From NCBI RefSeq assembly GCF_026015885.1, contig NZ_JAPDUG010000002.1, forward strand, positions 1,090,163 to 1,154,162: a stretch of DNA of 64,000 nucleotides. The letters run 5' to 3'. Both the position numbers and the translations under genes were made by a program. This DNA comes from Halocynthiibacter sp. SDUM655004 (lineage in GTDB: Bacteria > Pseudomonadota > Alphaproteobacteria > Rhodobacterales > Rhodobacteraceae). Numbering within the stretch: the first letter of the stretch is position 1; each line of letters starts with the position of its first letter. A model generated the notes under the pieces. The model was given only the letters and a program-made list of their open reading frames with translations. It did no database searches and was not told the DNA's origin. Shown here piece after piece: positions 34,476-44,189 of this stretch.

Positions 34476-35873
34476 TTATTTATGGCCAGTCTGAAGCTTG
34501 CGCTCCAGGAACATGGAATAACGTGACATTGAGAAGCAAACGACGAAGAAGAGAAGCGCGATGAAAGCGTAAAGCTCCCACACAATCCCGTTCCACTCCT
34601 GGTTTGCCCGGATCGCATTGGATAGTCCGATGGGGTCCATGAGGCTGATGATCGACACAAGCGTTGTATCTTTGAACACGCCGATAAAGGTACTCACGAT
34701 GCCCGGAATGGAGATCTTGAGCGCCTGTGGCATGATGATCAAACGTTGCGCCTTCCAGTAATCAAGGCCAAGCGCATCTGCCGCTTCGTACTGCCCTTTG
34801 GGAAGAGCTGCGAGGCCACCTCGAACAACTTCAGCCATATAGGCCGCTGCAAAGAGCGTCACCATGATCATAACCCGGAGGATCACGTCAAAGTTTGTGC
34901 CAGGGGGCATGAAGATGTTGAGCAGGTTGTTCGCAACAAACAGCAGCGTAATCAGCGGCACACCTCGGATGAACTCGATAAAGCCAACACAGAGCGCCTT
35001 TACGATGAACAGGTCCGATTGACGGCCAAGCGCGAGAACAATCCCAAGCGGTAGCGAACCAAGGATCGCCACAACACCGATGGAAATTGACAGGAAGAAC
35101 CCACCAAACTGACGGCTTGAAACAGGCTCCAACGTCAGATCAATCGGGCTGCCGGCAAAAATTGACGCCGCACTTCCTGAAAGGAACAACCACCAAATGA
35201 TCGGAACCACGGCGGACATGATGACCGCAATCAACGTTCCGGCGATAGGCGCTAGGATTTTGAACGCAAAGTACCCGAGTACAAACCCCACAAAAGCCAT
35301 TGCAGGCCCCCAGATCGAACCACCCCACATCAACCAAACGTCGATGAATGGGAAAAGAACGGTCACGATCAGCAGTTTACGCGGCGCACGTTCGATCAGG
35401 ACGGGGGCCAAACCAACGAACAACAAGATGATCGCGAGGTTCAGTCTCCAGTATCCAAGAATCATAACGATTGGTGTCGCGACGTGAGCACGTGGATCGG
35501 CGAGGATTTCCGCCGCGCTTGCGCCCGAAACCGCCGACAACAGGTTCGCATCAAGAGGATAGAACCCATAAAGAAGTTGCAACCATCGGTCGTTAATTAC
35601 GCCCCAGCATGCACCGCTATGGCCGGTGTAACCGGTCGCTGCGATGATCTCGCGGCATTCCGACAAGGACTTTGCATTCCATGTCGGCTGGATGCCCCAG
35701 CCAAGAAGGCTAAGGACGGTCCAGACAATCGCCAAGACAAAGAGAACCGTAATGATCGAGTTCCAGATGCCGTTGAACAGGTTTTCACGCATCCAGCCGA
35801 TCGGGCCCACCGTGCTTGCAGGAGGCTCCTTCTCGGGGAGCATTTCTGTGCGGACAAATTCGATATTTGACAT
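34476..35873 (-). CDS. bztC: Amino acid ABC transporter permease (BztC/AapM type)
   Basis: 465 residues with the N-terminal extra membrane region typical of the Bzt/Aap permeases. The inner-membrane-protein signature EVVRGGLAALPKGQYEAADALGL near the C-terminus is the EAA loop that docks the ATPase. It begins one base after bztB ends and forms the channel with that protein. Confidence 0.9.
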   Translation of the reverse strand: MSNIEFVRTEMLPEKEPPASTVGPIGWMRENLFNGIWNSIITVLFVLAIVWTVLSLLGWGIQPTWNAKSLSECREIIAATGYTGHSGACWGVINDRWLQLLYGFYPLDANLLSAVSGASAAEILADPRAHVATPIVMILGYWRLNLAIILLFVGLAPVLIERAPRKLLIVTVLFPFIDVWLMWGGSIWGPAMAFVGFVLGYFAFKILAPIAGTLIAVIMSAVVPIIWWLFLSGSAASIFAGSPIDLTLEPVSSRQFGGFFLSISIGVVAILGSLPLGIVLALGRQSDLFIVKALCVGFIEFIRGVPLITLLFVANNLLNIFMPPGTNFDVILRVMIMVTLFAAAYMAEVVRGGLAALPKGQYEAADALGLDYWKAQRLIIMPQALKISIPGIVSTFIGVFKDTTLVSIISLMDPIGLSNAIRANQEWNGIVWELYAFIALLFFVVCFSMSRYSMFLERKLQTGHK

Positions 35874-35874
35874 A

Positions 35875-37131
35875 TTACCGCTCCACCAATTTGACTGAGT
35901 TGTTGTACCAGTTCATGACCGCCGAAATACTCAACGAGATCGTGAGATAGATCAGCATGAGCAAGAGAATACTCTCAAGCTCGCGGCCGGTTTGGTTCAT
36001 GGTGATACCACCGAGCGTGCCGGTAATGTCCATGTAACCCACGGCAATCGCCAGAGAGGAGTTCTTGGTCAGGTTCAGGTAGTTTGAAATCATCGGTGGA
36101 ATAATCACGCGAAGCGCCTGTGGCAAAATCACGAGGTTCATTGTCCGGCGAGAGCTTAGGCCGAGTGCGGAAGCCGCCTCGGATTGTCCCTTGGATACCG
36201 ACATAATCCCGGCACGCACAATCTCTGCAATAAACGCAGCGGTATAGACCGACAGAGCCAACCACAAAGCAATCAGCGAGTTCCGCAGGTGAGTACCACC
36301 TGAGAAGTTGAAGCCCTTAAGTTCAGGGTAGCCGAGGTGATATCCCAAAATCCAAAGCACAAGCAGTGTTGGAATACAGATAACACCAAGCCGTTTGTAC
36401 CATGTGACAGGACGATCACCCGTTGCGGCCTGAATAACATTCGCGCGGCGGGTGATGAGCTTGGAAATCAAAATCCCCGCAATCAGAACTGCGCCAATTG
36501 CGATCAGATCAAGACTCACATTGAAAAATCCGAAGAAATCGACATTGCCAAGGCTTCGACTAAAGAGGATTTCGGGGATATAAACACCGCGGTTCGTAAC
36601 CGCGACCGAATCGCCGAGAAGCATAGACGCTTCAGGGTTATCTCCCCTGAAGGCACGTGGTGCCGGCAAGGTCTCGATCAGAATCGCCATTGTAAAAACG
36701 ATCCACAAAAGAACCGGTACGTTACGGAACATCTCGACATAAACGGTCATGATCTTTGCCACGAGCCAGTTGTTCGAGAGCCTTAGCACGCCGATAACCA
36801 CGCCGAGGATGGTCGCTGTGATACAGCCAAGAACCGCAACGAGAAGCGTGTTGAGCAGGCCAACACCAGCGGCGCGCCAATGAGAATCGCGCGACGTGTA
36901 TTCGATTAGCCGTTGGTTAATATCATAGCTTGCAGGCTCATTCAGAAAGGCAAAAGAAGGCTCTTTTCCGAGGTCTGCAAGATTGTTGGCGGTGTTTGAC
37001 ACCAGCCATGCGGCCAAAGCCATAAATCCGATCAGCGCAACCACTTGGATGGTCAACGACCGATAGCGGGTATCGTAAATCAGCATAGATAGCCGAAACG
37101 ACTCCCTAGGTGGGTCGGTTAATGTTGTCAT
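35875..37131 (-). CDS. bztB: Amino acid ABC transporter permease (BztB/AapQ type)
   Basis: 418 residues, a long permease of the same subfamily, with the EAA loop EIVRAGIMSVSKGQSEAASALGL and multiple helices. Length and order (A, B, C, D) match the Rhodobacter bzt and Rhizobium aap operons. A strong hairpin separates it from bztA upstream. Confidence 0.9.
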   Translation of the reverse strand: MTTLTDPPRESFRLSMLIYDTRYRSLTIQVVALIGFMALAAWLVSNTANNLADLGKEPSFAFLNEPASYDINQRLIEYTSRDSHWRAAGVGLLNTLLVAVLGCITATILGVVIGVLRLSNNWLVAKIMTVYVEMFRNVPVLLWIVFTMAILIETLPAPRAFRGDNPEASMLLGDSVAVTNRGVYIPEILFSRSLGNVDFFGFFNVSLDLIAIGAVLIAGILISKLITRRANVIQAATGDRPVTWYKRLGVICIPTLLVLWILGYHLGYPELKGFNFSGGTHLRNSLIALWLALSVYTAAFIAEIVRAGIMSVSKGQSEAASALGLSSRRTMNLVILPQALRVIIPPMISNYLNLTKNSSLAIAVGYMDITGTLGGITMNQTGRELESILLLMLIYLTISLSISAVMNWYNNSVKLVER

Positions 37132-37222
37132 GAAGACATCCCCGTCAGCTCATGGCTTGCCGGTGCATTTCCTGCACTCATATCGCCAGAGTGTTTTCTA
37201 TTTGATCTTGTTTTTATTGGTG

Positions 37223-37248
37223 AAAGGGCGCGGAAAACCGCGCCCTTT
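37223..37248. terminator. Hairpin between bztA and bztB
   Basis: A perfect 11-bp stem (AAAGGGCGCGG / CCGCGCCCTTT) with an AAAA loop lies 12 bases beyond the bztA stop, leaving about 90 bases to bztB. It probably stabilises the bztA message and limits read-through, so binding protein exceeds permease. Confidence 0.8.
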
Positions 37249-37260
37249 GCTTTTAGGATC

Positions 37261-38277
37261 CTACCGGAATGGTGGCGAGTAGATCAGGCCGCCATCTGTC
37301 CACTGTGCGTTAAGACCACGCGCAATGCCGATTGGTGTGCTGAGACCGATGTTCTTTTCAAAGATCTCGCCATAGTTACCTTCAACCATGATCGCACGTT
37401 TTGCCCAGTCGGCGTCGAGGCCGAGCATCTCGCCGAGGTTACCCTCTGTACCAAGCAGACGGTTGATCTCAGGGTTGTTTGTGCCGTTTGCCATCTCACC
37501 GATGTTAGCAGATGTAACACCAAGCTCTTCAGCAGTGATCAGAGCGTTGAGAGTCCAGCGTGCGATATCACCCCATTCGTTGTCGCCGTGGCGAACAAGC
37601 GGGCCGAGTGGCTCTTTGGAGATGATTTCTGGCAGAACCATGTGTGCATCTGGTGCTTCGAAAGTTGCACGTGTCGCAGCAAGCGCGGAAGCGTCAGTTG
37701 TGTAAACGTCGCAAGCGCCGGCAAGGTACTGCTGCTGAGCTTCAGCGTTTGTTTCGATAGGCACTGGCTCATAGGAGATGTTGTTGGCACGGAAGAAATC
37801 GGCCAAGTTCAGCTCTGTTGTTGTACCAGTTTGGATACAAACAGTTGCGCCATCGAGTTCTTTCGCGGAGGAAACACCAAGCTCAACCGGAACCATGAAG
37901 CCCTGGCCGTCGTAGTAGTTTACGCCAACAAAGTCGAACTTCAGGTCGACGTCGCGGCTGAATGTCCATGTGGTATTACGAGCCAACAGATCGATCTCGC
38001 CGGAAGCGAGCGCTGTGAAGCGTGTTTTACCAGTTGTCGGGATGAATTCTACAGCTGTGCCATCGCCAAGAACGGCGGCCGCTACGGCGCGACATACAGC
38101 AACATCAAATCCAGCCCAGTTGCCGTTTGCATCTGGCGCAGCGAAGCCAGGAACACCAGTTGTCACACCACAGTTCAGCTTACCACGTGCTTTGACGTCA
38201 TCAACTGTACCGGCGGTTGCTGCACCAGCAGCCAGTCCGGCGACTGTGATAGCGCCTAGAATTACGGATTTTTTCAT
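37261..38277 (-). CDS. bztA: Amino acid ABC transporter periplasmic binding protein (BztA/AapJ type)
   Basis: 338 residues from the ATG at 38277. The Sec signal MKKSVILGAITVAGLAAGA is followed by a cleavage site near ATAGTVDD. The body has the amino-acid-binding family features GFAAPDANGNWAGFDVAVCR and LDLLARNTTWTFSRD. An AGGAAGAGG ribosome-binding site precedes the start. It is the first gene of the bzt operon and delivers polar amino acids to BztBC. Confidence 0.93.
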   Translation of the reverse strand: MKKSVILGAITVAGLAAGAATAGTVDDVKARGKLNCGVTTGVPGFAAPDANGNWAGFDVAVCRAVAAAVLGDGTAVEFIPTTGKTRFTALASGEIDLLARNTTWTFSRDVDLKFDFVGVNYYDGQGFMVPVELGVSSAKELDGATVCIQTGTTTELNLADFFRANNISYEPVPIETNAEAQQQYLAGACDVYTTDASALAATRATFEAPDAHMVLPEIISKEPLGPLVRHGDNEWGDIARWTLNALITAEELGVTSANIGEMANGTNNPEINRLLGTEGNLGEMLGLDADWAKRAIMVEGNYGEIFEKNIGLSTPIGIARGLNAQWTDGGLIYSPPFR

Positions 38278-38483
38278 TTTTACCTCTTCCTGAATTTCCG
38301 CCCTTTTTGGACGGTTAGAATGGCGATTGCTCGCCAAGTACGAAACATTGAAAACAGGTCTCCCCAGTTTCAGCGCATTCAGTTTGGGCAATTTCCTTCT
38401 AAAAGGTCAAGGGGCGCAAAGGAAAAACGCTTGAATAACAGGCATTGACACGAAACAAATCGCTCACTTTTCGGACAGTTGAC

Positions 38484-39206
38484 CTAATTTGGTTCTATTT
38501 TGTGAGCCCAATGAAAGAACCGATGCGCAGCCTCGAAACTCTCGCGTTTCGCCGCTGCGCTGGCTGCTGCTTCGTCATCGACGCCCCATTGAGCTTCTTG
38601 CCAGTCTTCATCGACTCGCGCTGCGGCCCAAATTTCGCTTACTGGACGCAGGTTTTGAGTGGCCGCGAGGCCAAGCACAAGCGAGCCAGATATGGTCACC
38701 AAGTCATGAAAGCCAACGAGCTCAAAGGGCGACATCTCAAAGACAACACGCGATAGATTCGCTGTGCTTTTCTCAGATTGTGCAACATGCATCACGCCTG
38801 CGCCAATGTTTAGCGGCGCATCAAATTCTTGCCTCGCCCAGTCTAGATACGGGTCCCACACTTCCGCCTGCTTCTGCGCCAGTTCTTTTGGCGATGGCGC
38901 ACGGTAACAGAGAAGGTCTGTGCCGCCATATTCCGCAAGCATCGCTGCCACGTCGTCAAACTGCGGGATCACCTTATCAATTGCCGAATTCGCCGCGCGT
39001 GTGACAGGCATTGTCGACGGGTCGATCTTTTCTTCCTGCGCTTGCCACTCTGCCGCTATTGCCTCCGCCATCGGTTTTGACGGCACGACCAGCTCGGCCT
39101 TAAACGGCGTACGGAGTTTTCGCGAATCTAGGAGGACCCGATACCCACCTTCGCAGGTTTCAATATCTGCGTTCTGCCAGAAACGTTTTGCTGCCCACTC
39201 GCTCAT
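38484..39206 (-). CDS. ATP12 family F1-ATPase assembly chaperone
   Basis: 240 residues, starting MSEWAAKRFW with GGAGG six bases upstream. AEAIAAEWQAQEEKIDPSTMPVTRAANSAIDKV contains the ATP12-family core, and DLLCYRAPSPKELAQKQ is the second landmark. Members bind the F1 alpha subunit before assembly of ATP synthase. The start overlaps the stop of the HAD phosphatase gene (ATGA). Bacterial copies are largely confined to alphaproteobacteria. Confidence 0.9.
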   Translation of the reverse strand: MSEWAAKRFWQNADIETCEGGYRVLLDSRKLRTPFKAELVVPSKPMAEAIAAEWQAQEEKIDPSTMPVTRAANSAIDKVIPQFDDVAAMLAEYGGTDLLCYRAPSPKELAQKQAEVWDPYLDWARQEFDAPLNIGAGVMHVAQSEKSTANLSRVVFEMSPFELVGFHDLVTISGSLVLGLAATQNLRPVSEIWAAARVDEDWQEAQWGVDDEAAASAAAKRESFEAAHRFFHWAHKIEPN

Positions 39207-39889
39207 GCTGTCCTCCACATTCGGTCAAGTGCGGGAATGAGCTGCTCATAGCCTTCCAGCACAAGTTCGGCTCCGGCATCTACCAACTCATCGCGGGAAT
39301 GATACCCCCAGTCCACACCGATGCGCCGAATTCCACCTGCCGCACCCATTTTCATATCAAAGCTGGTGTCGCCAATGATTACCGCGTTTTCAGGCTCTAC
39401 ACCCGTTTCAAACAATGCGCGCTGAACCATAGACGGGTGTGGCTTGCTCGGATGATCATCCGCAACTTGCTGGGTAATAAAGAGCGTAGAAAACCCATGC
39501 CCTTCAAGAATGTGGTCAAGTCCGCGCCGGCTTTTGCCCGTCGCAACGCCAAGAATGTTTTCATCAACCGCATGCAACGCGCGGATCGCCTCCTCGGCAC
39601 CGGGAAACAGCGGAGACGTTGCGGCCGTACCCAAATCCGCTCGCTGCTGCACGAATGCATCTTTGTAAGCTTCGACCATCTGATCGCGTTGCGCAGCGCC
39701 GGCGTTCGGCATCAACTTCTCGACCGCGACAGAGAGCGAAAGCCCAACGATAGAGAGGACCTCTTCTCGTGATGGTGGCGTCAATTCAACGCGCGCACAT
39801 GCCGCGCACATCGCATCAAAGATATGATGCTGGCTATCGACAAGCGTGCCATCGACGTCAAACAAGATCAGTTTGAGGGGCGCAGACAT
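39203..39889 (-). CDS. HAD-IA family hydrolase (phosphoglycolate phosphatase-like)
   Basis: About 228 residues. Motif I is LILFDVDGTLVDS, motif II LGVATGKS, and motif IV is VIIGDTSFDMKMGAAGG. It dephosphorylates a small molecule such as 2-phosphoglycolate, or performs a general HAD role. The ATG at 39889 follows 7 bases after the pseudouridine synthase gene ends, so the upstream in-frame start is not used. Confidence 0.88.
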   Translation of the reverse strand: MSAPLKLILFDVDGTLVDSQHHIFDAMCAACARVELTPPSREEVLSIVGLSLSVAVEKLMPNAGAAQRDQMVEAYKDAFVQQRADLGTAATSPLFPGAEEAIRALHAVDENILGVATGKSRRGLDHILEGHGFSTLFITQQVADDHPSKPHPSMVQRALFETGVEPENAVIIGDTSFDMKMGAAGGIRRIGVDWGYHSRDELVDAGAELVLEGYEQLIPALDRMWRTA

Positions 39890-39896
39890 TCCGATC

Positions 39897-40931
39897 TTAA
39901 AACTCTTCGTTGAATGGATCGGCAGGCACATCTTCGGGCGCCCATGCCAAAGTATCCCACGTGTGGCTCATATGTTTGGGAAGCGGCGCAGTAAATGCGA
40001 GTTTTGCACCTGTAAAAGGATGCGTCATCGTAAGAGACCGTGCATGAAGGTGCAGCTTTTTCGAAAGATCGCCGCCCAATTGTGCGCCCCAACCGTCGCC
40101 AAGGTTTTCCTGACCCGACCCGCCATATTTGCCATCGCCGATGATCGGATGTCCAAGCTCGGCCATATGAGCGCGCAGCTGGTGGGTTCGGCCTGTGATC
40201 GGCACAAGCGCAACCCACGTCACGCGTCCGCCAAGAGCGGAGAGTACCGCGTAATCGGTTGTTGCGCGCTTTGCGCCCTCTGTCGTGTCGATATCGCGAG
40301 GATGCACGCAATACATCCGCTCGTAATCACCACCGGCCTTCACCAGTCCGAAGCGAACTGTCCCCATATTTGGCTTTGGTTGCCCTGCAACCGCGGCCCA
40401 GTAAATCTTGCGGGTTTCCCGATCGCGAAATGCTTTGGTGAGCGCGGCTGCCGATGCACGTGTGCGGGCAAGCAACAAGATGCCAGAGGTGTCTTTATCA
40501 AGGCGGTGAACAAGGCGTGGTTTTTCGTCCAAACCAAAGCGCAGCGCATCGGCCAATCCGTCAACATGGCGCGTCTGGTTGGTTCCGCCCTGCGTGGGCA
40601 AACCGGGCGGCTTGTTGATCGCGATTAGATAGTCATCTTTGTAAATCACCGATTTCTGCATCATCTCTGCATCTTCAGCAGACATCGGTGCGGGCGGCTT
40701 TGGCATTGCCGTAATCTGCCCTGCGGTCGGAAGTGGCGGCACGCGAACCACCTGCCCTGTTTCAAGGCGTGTTGAGGCCTTCACACGGCCTTTGTTGACG
40801 CGAATGTCGCCCTTTCGGCACAGCTTCTCGATGCGACCTTGGCTTACTTGCGGAAAGTTCCGACGGAACCACCGATCAAGCCGTTGATCGTTATCTTCCT
40901 CGGTAATTGTAATGTGCTGAACACCGCTCAT
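39897..40931 (-). CDS. rluC: RluA-family pseudouridine synthase, RluC type
   Basis: 344 residues: an S4 RNA-binding domain at the N-terminus (DQRLDRWFRRNFPQVSQGRI), then the catalytic core with LVHRLDKDTSGILLLAR holding the active Asp. It isomerises uridines in 23S rRNA. Its ATG overlaps the crcB stop (ATGA). The rarA-crcB-rluC-HAD-atp12 order is a tightly spaced single run. Confidence 0.9.
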   Translation of the reverse strand: MSGVQHITITEEDNDQRLDRWFRRNFPQVSQGRIEKLCRKGDIRVNKGRVKASTRLETGQVVRVPPLPTAGQITAMPKPPAPMSAEDAEMMQKSVIYKDDYLIAINKPPGLPTQGGTNQTRHVDGLADALRFGLDEKPRLVHRLDKDTSGILLLARTRASAAALTKAFRDRETRKIYWAAVAGQPKPNMGTVRFGLVKAGGDYERMYCVHPRDIDTTEGAKRATTDYAVLSALGGRVTWVALVPITGRTHQLRAHMAELGHPIIGDGKYGGSGQENLGDGWGAQLGGDLSKKLHLHARSLTMTHPFTGAKLAFTAPLPKHMSHTWDTLAWAPEDVPADPFNEEF

Positions 40932-41299
40932 CCGGCCAAACCTCTCGCAATGAAAACCCCAAGCGCTACGCCTGCCAATGATAGAACAACCGACAAAACA
41001 ACATACAACGCCGCCGTTCCGACTTGCCCACTTGAATAAAGCTTGAGCGCCTCAAGGGAGAAGGACGAAAATGTCGTAAACCCGCCGAGCACACCTATCA
41101 TCAAGAGCGGCACCCATGGTTCACGACCAGCAAGCGCCACAAACGCAATGCCCATCAAGAAGGACCCAACGACGTTGATAGGCAATGTAGCAAGAAGATA
41201 ACTCTCGCCAAATGCGCGCACTGACGTGTACCCAAAAAGGAATCGCGCAACAGCGCCAATCGCTCCACCAACGGCAACATATATCAGGGTTAGTAACAT
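40928..41299 (-). CDS. crcB: Fluoride channel CrcB/Fluc
   Basis: 123 residues with four hydrophobic helices. The signature GGFTTFSSFSLEAL and the N-terminal GGAIGAVARFLFGY are those of fluoride exporters. The protein forms a dual-topology dimer channel. The gene lies 31 bases after rarA and overlaps rluC. Confidence 0.92.
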   Translation of the reverse strand: MLLTLIYVAVGGAIGAVARFLFGYTSVRAFGESYLLATLPINVVGSFLMGIAFVALAGREPWVPLLMIGVLGGFTTFSSFSLEALKLYSSGQVGTAALYVVLSVVLSLAGVALGVFIARGLAG

Positions 41300-41330
41300 C
41301 GGTGGGGTTTTGCGCTTAACGCAGCCATTG

Positions 41331-42647
41331 TCAACCGTTCTGCCGTTTTGCTCGCAGTTTCGCGAAGTATTCCTGCCGCTTTTTAAGCTCTCGCTCGAAT
41401 CCGCGTTCTACAGGCTCATAGAGTGATGGGCGATCCATCGTTTCGGGGAAATAGTTCTGACCCGAAAAGCCATCTTCGGCGTCATGGTCATAGGCATAAC
41501 CCGCGCCATACCCCTGCTCTTCCATCAAACTCGTGGGGGCATTGAGAATATGTTTGGGCGGCGGTTCAGAGCCGGTCTTGGCCGCTGCAGCCATTGCCTT
41601 TTTGTACCCTGCGTAACCAGCATTACTCTTTGGGGCCAGCGCGAGATACGTCACGGCCTGCGCCAGCGCCAACTCCCCTTCCGGACTGCCAAGCCGCTCG
41701 TAAACCTGCCATGCATGCAAGCAATGCGCCTGTGCGGCGGGATCGGCCAAGCCGATGTCCTCGACGGCCATGCGCGTAATACGGCGGGCAAGGTATCGCG
41801 GGTCTTCCCCACCCTTTAGCATCCGTGCAAACCAGTACAACGCCGCATCAGGATCAGAGCCACGCACTGATTTATGGAGCGCGGAAATTAGGTTGTAATG
41901 CTCGTCGCCACCTTTGTCATAGACCGCTGCGCGCCGCATAAGCCGCTGTGCGAGTGCTTTGCTATCCAGCGGCACATCCGTTTTCCATGCCGCGACTTGT
42001 TCGATCAAATTCAATAGCGCTCGACCGTCGCCATCCGCCATTTCAAGCAGGGCATCTCGCGCACTCTCATCGAGAGGTAATTCGTATCCCAGCTCCCGCT
42101 CGGCCCGCGCCATCAAGCGCCCTAGATCCTCTATGGACAATCGCGTCAGAACCATAACCTGCGCTCGGCTAAGCACCGCCGCGTTCAATTCAAAACTGGG
42201 GTTTTCTGTGGTGGCCCCAACGAGAAGGATCGTGCCGTCTTCCATATGGGGCAGGAAGCCGTCTTGCTGTGCCTTGTTGAACCGATGAATCTCGTCAACA
42301 AACAACAAAGTGCCCCGACCATTCTTGCGGCGAAGCTTCGCAGACTCAAACACTTTTCGGAGTTCTGGCATGCCGGTGAAGATCGCGCTGATCTGAACAA
42401 ACTCCAACTCGGTTTCATCCGCCAACAAACGGGCGATCGTCGTCTTGCCAACACCGGGCGGGCCCCAAAAAATGATCGACCCCAAGCTGTTGGAGGCAAG
42501 CATAACGCCCAACGGGCTCTCGCTTCCGAGAACCTGTTCCTGTCCGATTACATCTTTAAGTGTGGATGGTCGCAACCGATCCGCCAAAGGGCGCGGTGCG
42601 TTTTTCGAAGCGTCTGCGGCTTCTGGAGAATCAAATAAATCAGACAT
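41331..42647 (-). CDS. rarA: Replication-associated recombination protein RarA (MgsA)
   Basis: 438 residues of the clamp-loader-like AAA+ group. It has FWGPPGVGKTTIARLL (Walker A), LFVDEIHRFNKAQQD (Walker B), and the C-terminal MgsA domain (RAAVYDKGGDEHYNLISALHKS). It acts at stalled replication forks. First gene of the run with crcB, rluC, HAD and atp12. Confidence 0.95.
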   Translation of the reverse strand: MSDLFDSPEAADASKNAPRPLADRLRPSTLKDVIGQEQVLGSESPLGVMLASNSLGSIIFWGPPGVGKTTIARLLADETELEFVQISAIFTGMPELRKVFESAKLRRKNGRGTLLFVDEIHRFNKAQQDGFLPHMEDGTILLVGATTENPSFELNAAVLSRAQVMVLTRLSIEDLGRLMARAERELGYELPLDESARDALLEMADGDGRALLNLIEQVAAWKTDVPLDSKALAQRLMRRAAVYDKGGDEHYNLISALHKSVRGSDPDAALYWFARMLKGGEDPRYLARRITRMAVEDIGLADPAAQAHCLHAWQVYERLGSPEGELALAQAVTYLALAPKSNAGYAGYKKAMAAAAKTGSEPPPKHILNAPTSLMEEQGYGAGYAYDHDAEDGFSGQNYFPETMDRPSLYEPVERGFERELKKRQEYFAKLRAKRQNG

Positions 42648-42683
42648 GAGCCAAACCTATGCCCCCGCCTGAGAATTGGAAAC

Positions 42684-42720
42684 GAAAAAGGGGAGCCTTG
42701 CAAAGCGCAAGGTTCCCTCT
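42684..42720 (-). terminator. Terminator of luxI
   Basis: An 11-bp stem (GGGAACCTTGC / GCAAGGCTCCC on the minus strand, one G-U pair) with a 5-base loop is followed by CTTTTTCG, 34 bases after the luxI stop. Confidence 0.85.
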
Positions 42721-42753
42721 TTCTGGGGTCTTCTAACCTGTCTCCGGCAACGC

Positions 42754-43341
42754 CTAGTGGAGTTTTGGTGTCAGGTCGATCTTGACGCACTGGAAGTCGC
42801 CATCGCCGATAAACATCGAACGACCAGCAGCTTCGGCATCCAAACCGCAACGCCCAAACCAGCGCGGCCAGTTTGCAGCGGTAAGTGCGATCAAGTTGGT
42901 TGCCCCCAACTCACGCGCAGACTTCAGCATCGCCATAACCATGTAGGCATGAACGCGACGGCGAATCCGTTGTGGCGTGTTGTGCGATACGAAAACTCGC
43001 GTGCTTTCCCACGTATTTTCATCCACAGGCGCTTCATCATAAAGCAAGTCCTGCGGAATCGTTCCGAGAAGGCCGCGCTGCGCGTCCCGAATCATGTAAC
43101 TATAGATACCGCAGCGCGCGGTAGTTGGTGTCAGACGAATACCGGCGTAAACCTCGCCGTACTCGTGAATGGCAATCCAGCGACTCGCCGGAGTGTCATA
43201 TTGGTCGTACTCCATTCCAAGGGCCTCAGGGAGGTCCCAATTCTTCTGCACAATGAACGACTGTTTGCGAGCTCTAAACAGATTTGCGAATAGTTCGCCG
43301 TGATTGTGCATGTTTTCGAAAGATAGTGTAGTCGTCTGCAT
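42754..43341 (-). CDS. luxI: Acyl-homoserine-lactone synthase (LuxI family)
   Basis: 195 residues from the ATG at 43341, preceded by GGGGGAT. The invariant LuxI residues are all present and correctly spaced: Arg25, Phe29, Trp35, Asp46, Asp49, Arg69, Glu112 and Arg115 (RKQSFIVQKNWD, EYDQYD, GIRL, WESTRVF). It makes an N-acyl-homoserine lactone from S-adenosylmethionine and an acyl carrier. It follows luxR in the same direction after 61 bases and ends at a strong terminator. The acyl chain is not predictable from sequence alone. Confidence 0.95.
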   Translation of the reverse strand: MQTTTLSFENMHNHGELFANLFRARKQSFIVQKNWDLPEALGMEYDQYDTPASRWIAIHEYGEVYAGIRLTPTTARCGIYSYMIRDAQRGLLGTIPQDLLYDEAPVDENTWESTRVFVSHNTPQRIRRRVHAYMVMAMLKSARELGATNLIALTAANWPRWFGRCGLDAEAAGRSMFIGDGDFQCVKIDLTPKLH

Positions 43342-43402
43342 GGTTAATATCCCCCAGCTTGATTTAGTACCAAGCCCCATGATCAAACGACGACCGTCTT
43401 TG

Positions 43403-44014
43403 CTATAGCAGCCTATAATCCTTTGCGCGTTGAATTGCCTCTGCGGTGGTCCGGGCGAGCAATTTTTGCCGGGCCGCAGTTAATCGTGCCTTGAGGGCAC
43501 TCTCCGAGATATTCAATTTTGCAGCTGCCGCCGCATGCCGATCGCCATCTGCTATATATCGCAGGGCTTCGATTTGAGCCTTGGTTAGGCTCTCCGGCGG
43601 CTCCGTTAGTGCGTGAAGCCGTCGTACGATTAGCTCGATCTCTTCGATCTCGCTATCTGTGAACTCGCGGTCAGAGTGTGCAAAACTCGCAATCGTCCGA
43701 GAACTGATCGGACCGCAAGAAACTGTTAACCCATAGTTCAGGCCGTATTCTTTTGCCTGCTCCAGGATTCCGAACGGGTCGGGAAAGCCGAAATCGCGCC
43801 ACCTACTAGCGCCTTCCGTACTAAAGCCCCACGCGATTGTGGGGTCCCTCAGAGCATAGCCTTGCTCTGTGTAATAATCAGTCCACCGCTTATCGTATGT
43901 CTGGAACGACATAAGCGGAGAGGCGAACCTAATATGCAGCCCTACGAAGTAACCCGCTGGCGCGAGCAACCCTAAGGTATGTAGTTCTAAATCGAGGCCT
44001 ATCTTACTGGACAT
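43403..44014 (-). CDS. luxR: LuxR-type autoinducer-binding transcriptional regulator
   Basis: 203 residues, somewhat short for the family. The N-terminal autoinducer domain shows YDKRWTDYYTEQGYALRDPTI, with the ligand-contacting Trp, Tyr and Asp-Pro. The C-terminal helix-turn-helix is LTKAQIEALRYIADGDRHAAAAAKLNISESALKAR in outline. It is upstream of luxI and transcribed with it, so the pair is a complete quorum-sensing unit. A palindrome in the intergenic region upstream is a candidate binding site. Confidence 0.9.
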   Translation of the reverse strand: MSSKIGLDLELHTLGLLAPAGYFVGLHIRFASPLMSFQTYDKRWTDYYTEQGYALRDPTIAWGFSTEGASRWRDFGFPDPFGILEQAKEYGLNYGLTVSCGPISSRTIASFAHSDREFTDSEIEEIELIVRRLHALTEPPESLTKAQIEALRYIADGDRHAAAAAKLNISESALKARLTAARQKLLARTTAEAIQRAKDYRLL

Positions 44015-44173
44015 GTCTTTTTAGACAAGTTGCAGAAATCTCAGTCAACCTTAAAGTGTACCTACGATCAATATTTTGATTTGCGCCAACATCATGATTT
44101 CAAAGGTTAACAAAGCCGTTGTTTGATTGATGTCCCTGCCGGAAGGCGCTGATCACGGCCAATATTTCTCTTG

Positions 44174-44187
44174 GGTGCAATTGCACC
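44174..44187. promoter_or_regulatory. 14-bp palindrome upstream of luxR (GGTGCAATTGCACC)
   Basis: A perfect palindrome 160 bases before the luxR start. It is a reasonable candidate for binding of LuxR or another dimeric regulator, although it does not match the classical 20-bp lux box. Confidence 0.4.
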
Positions 44188-44189
44188 GT

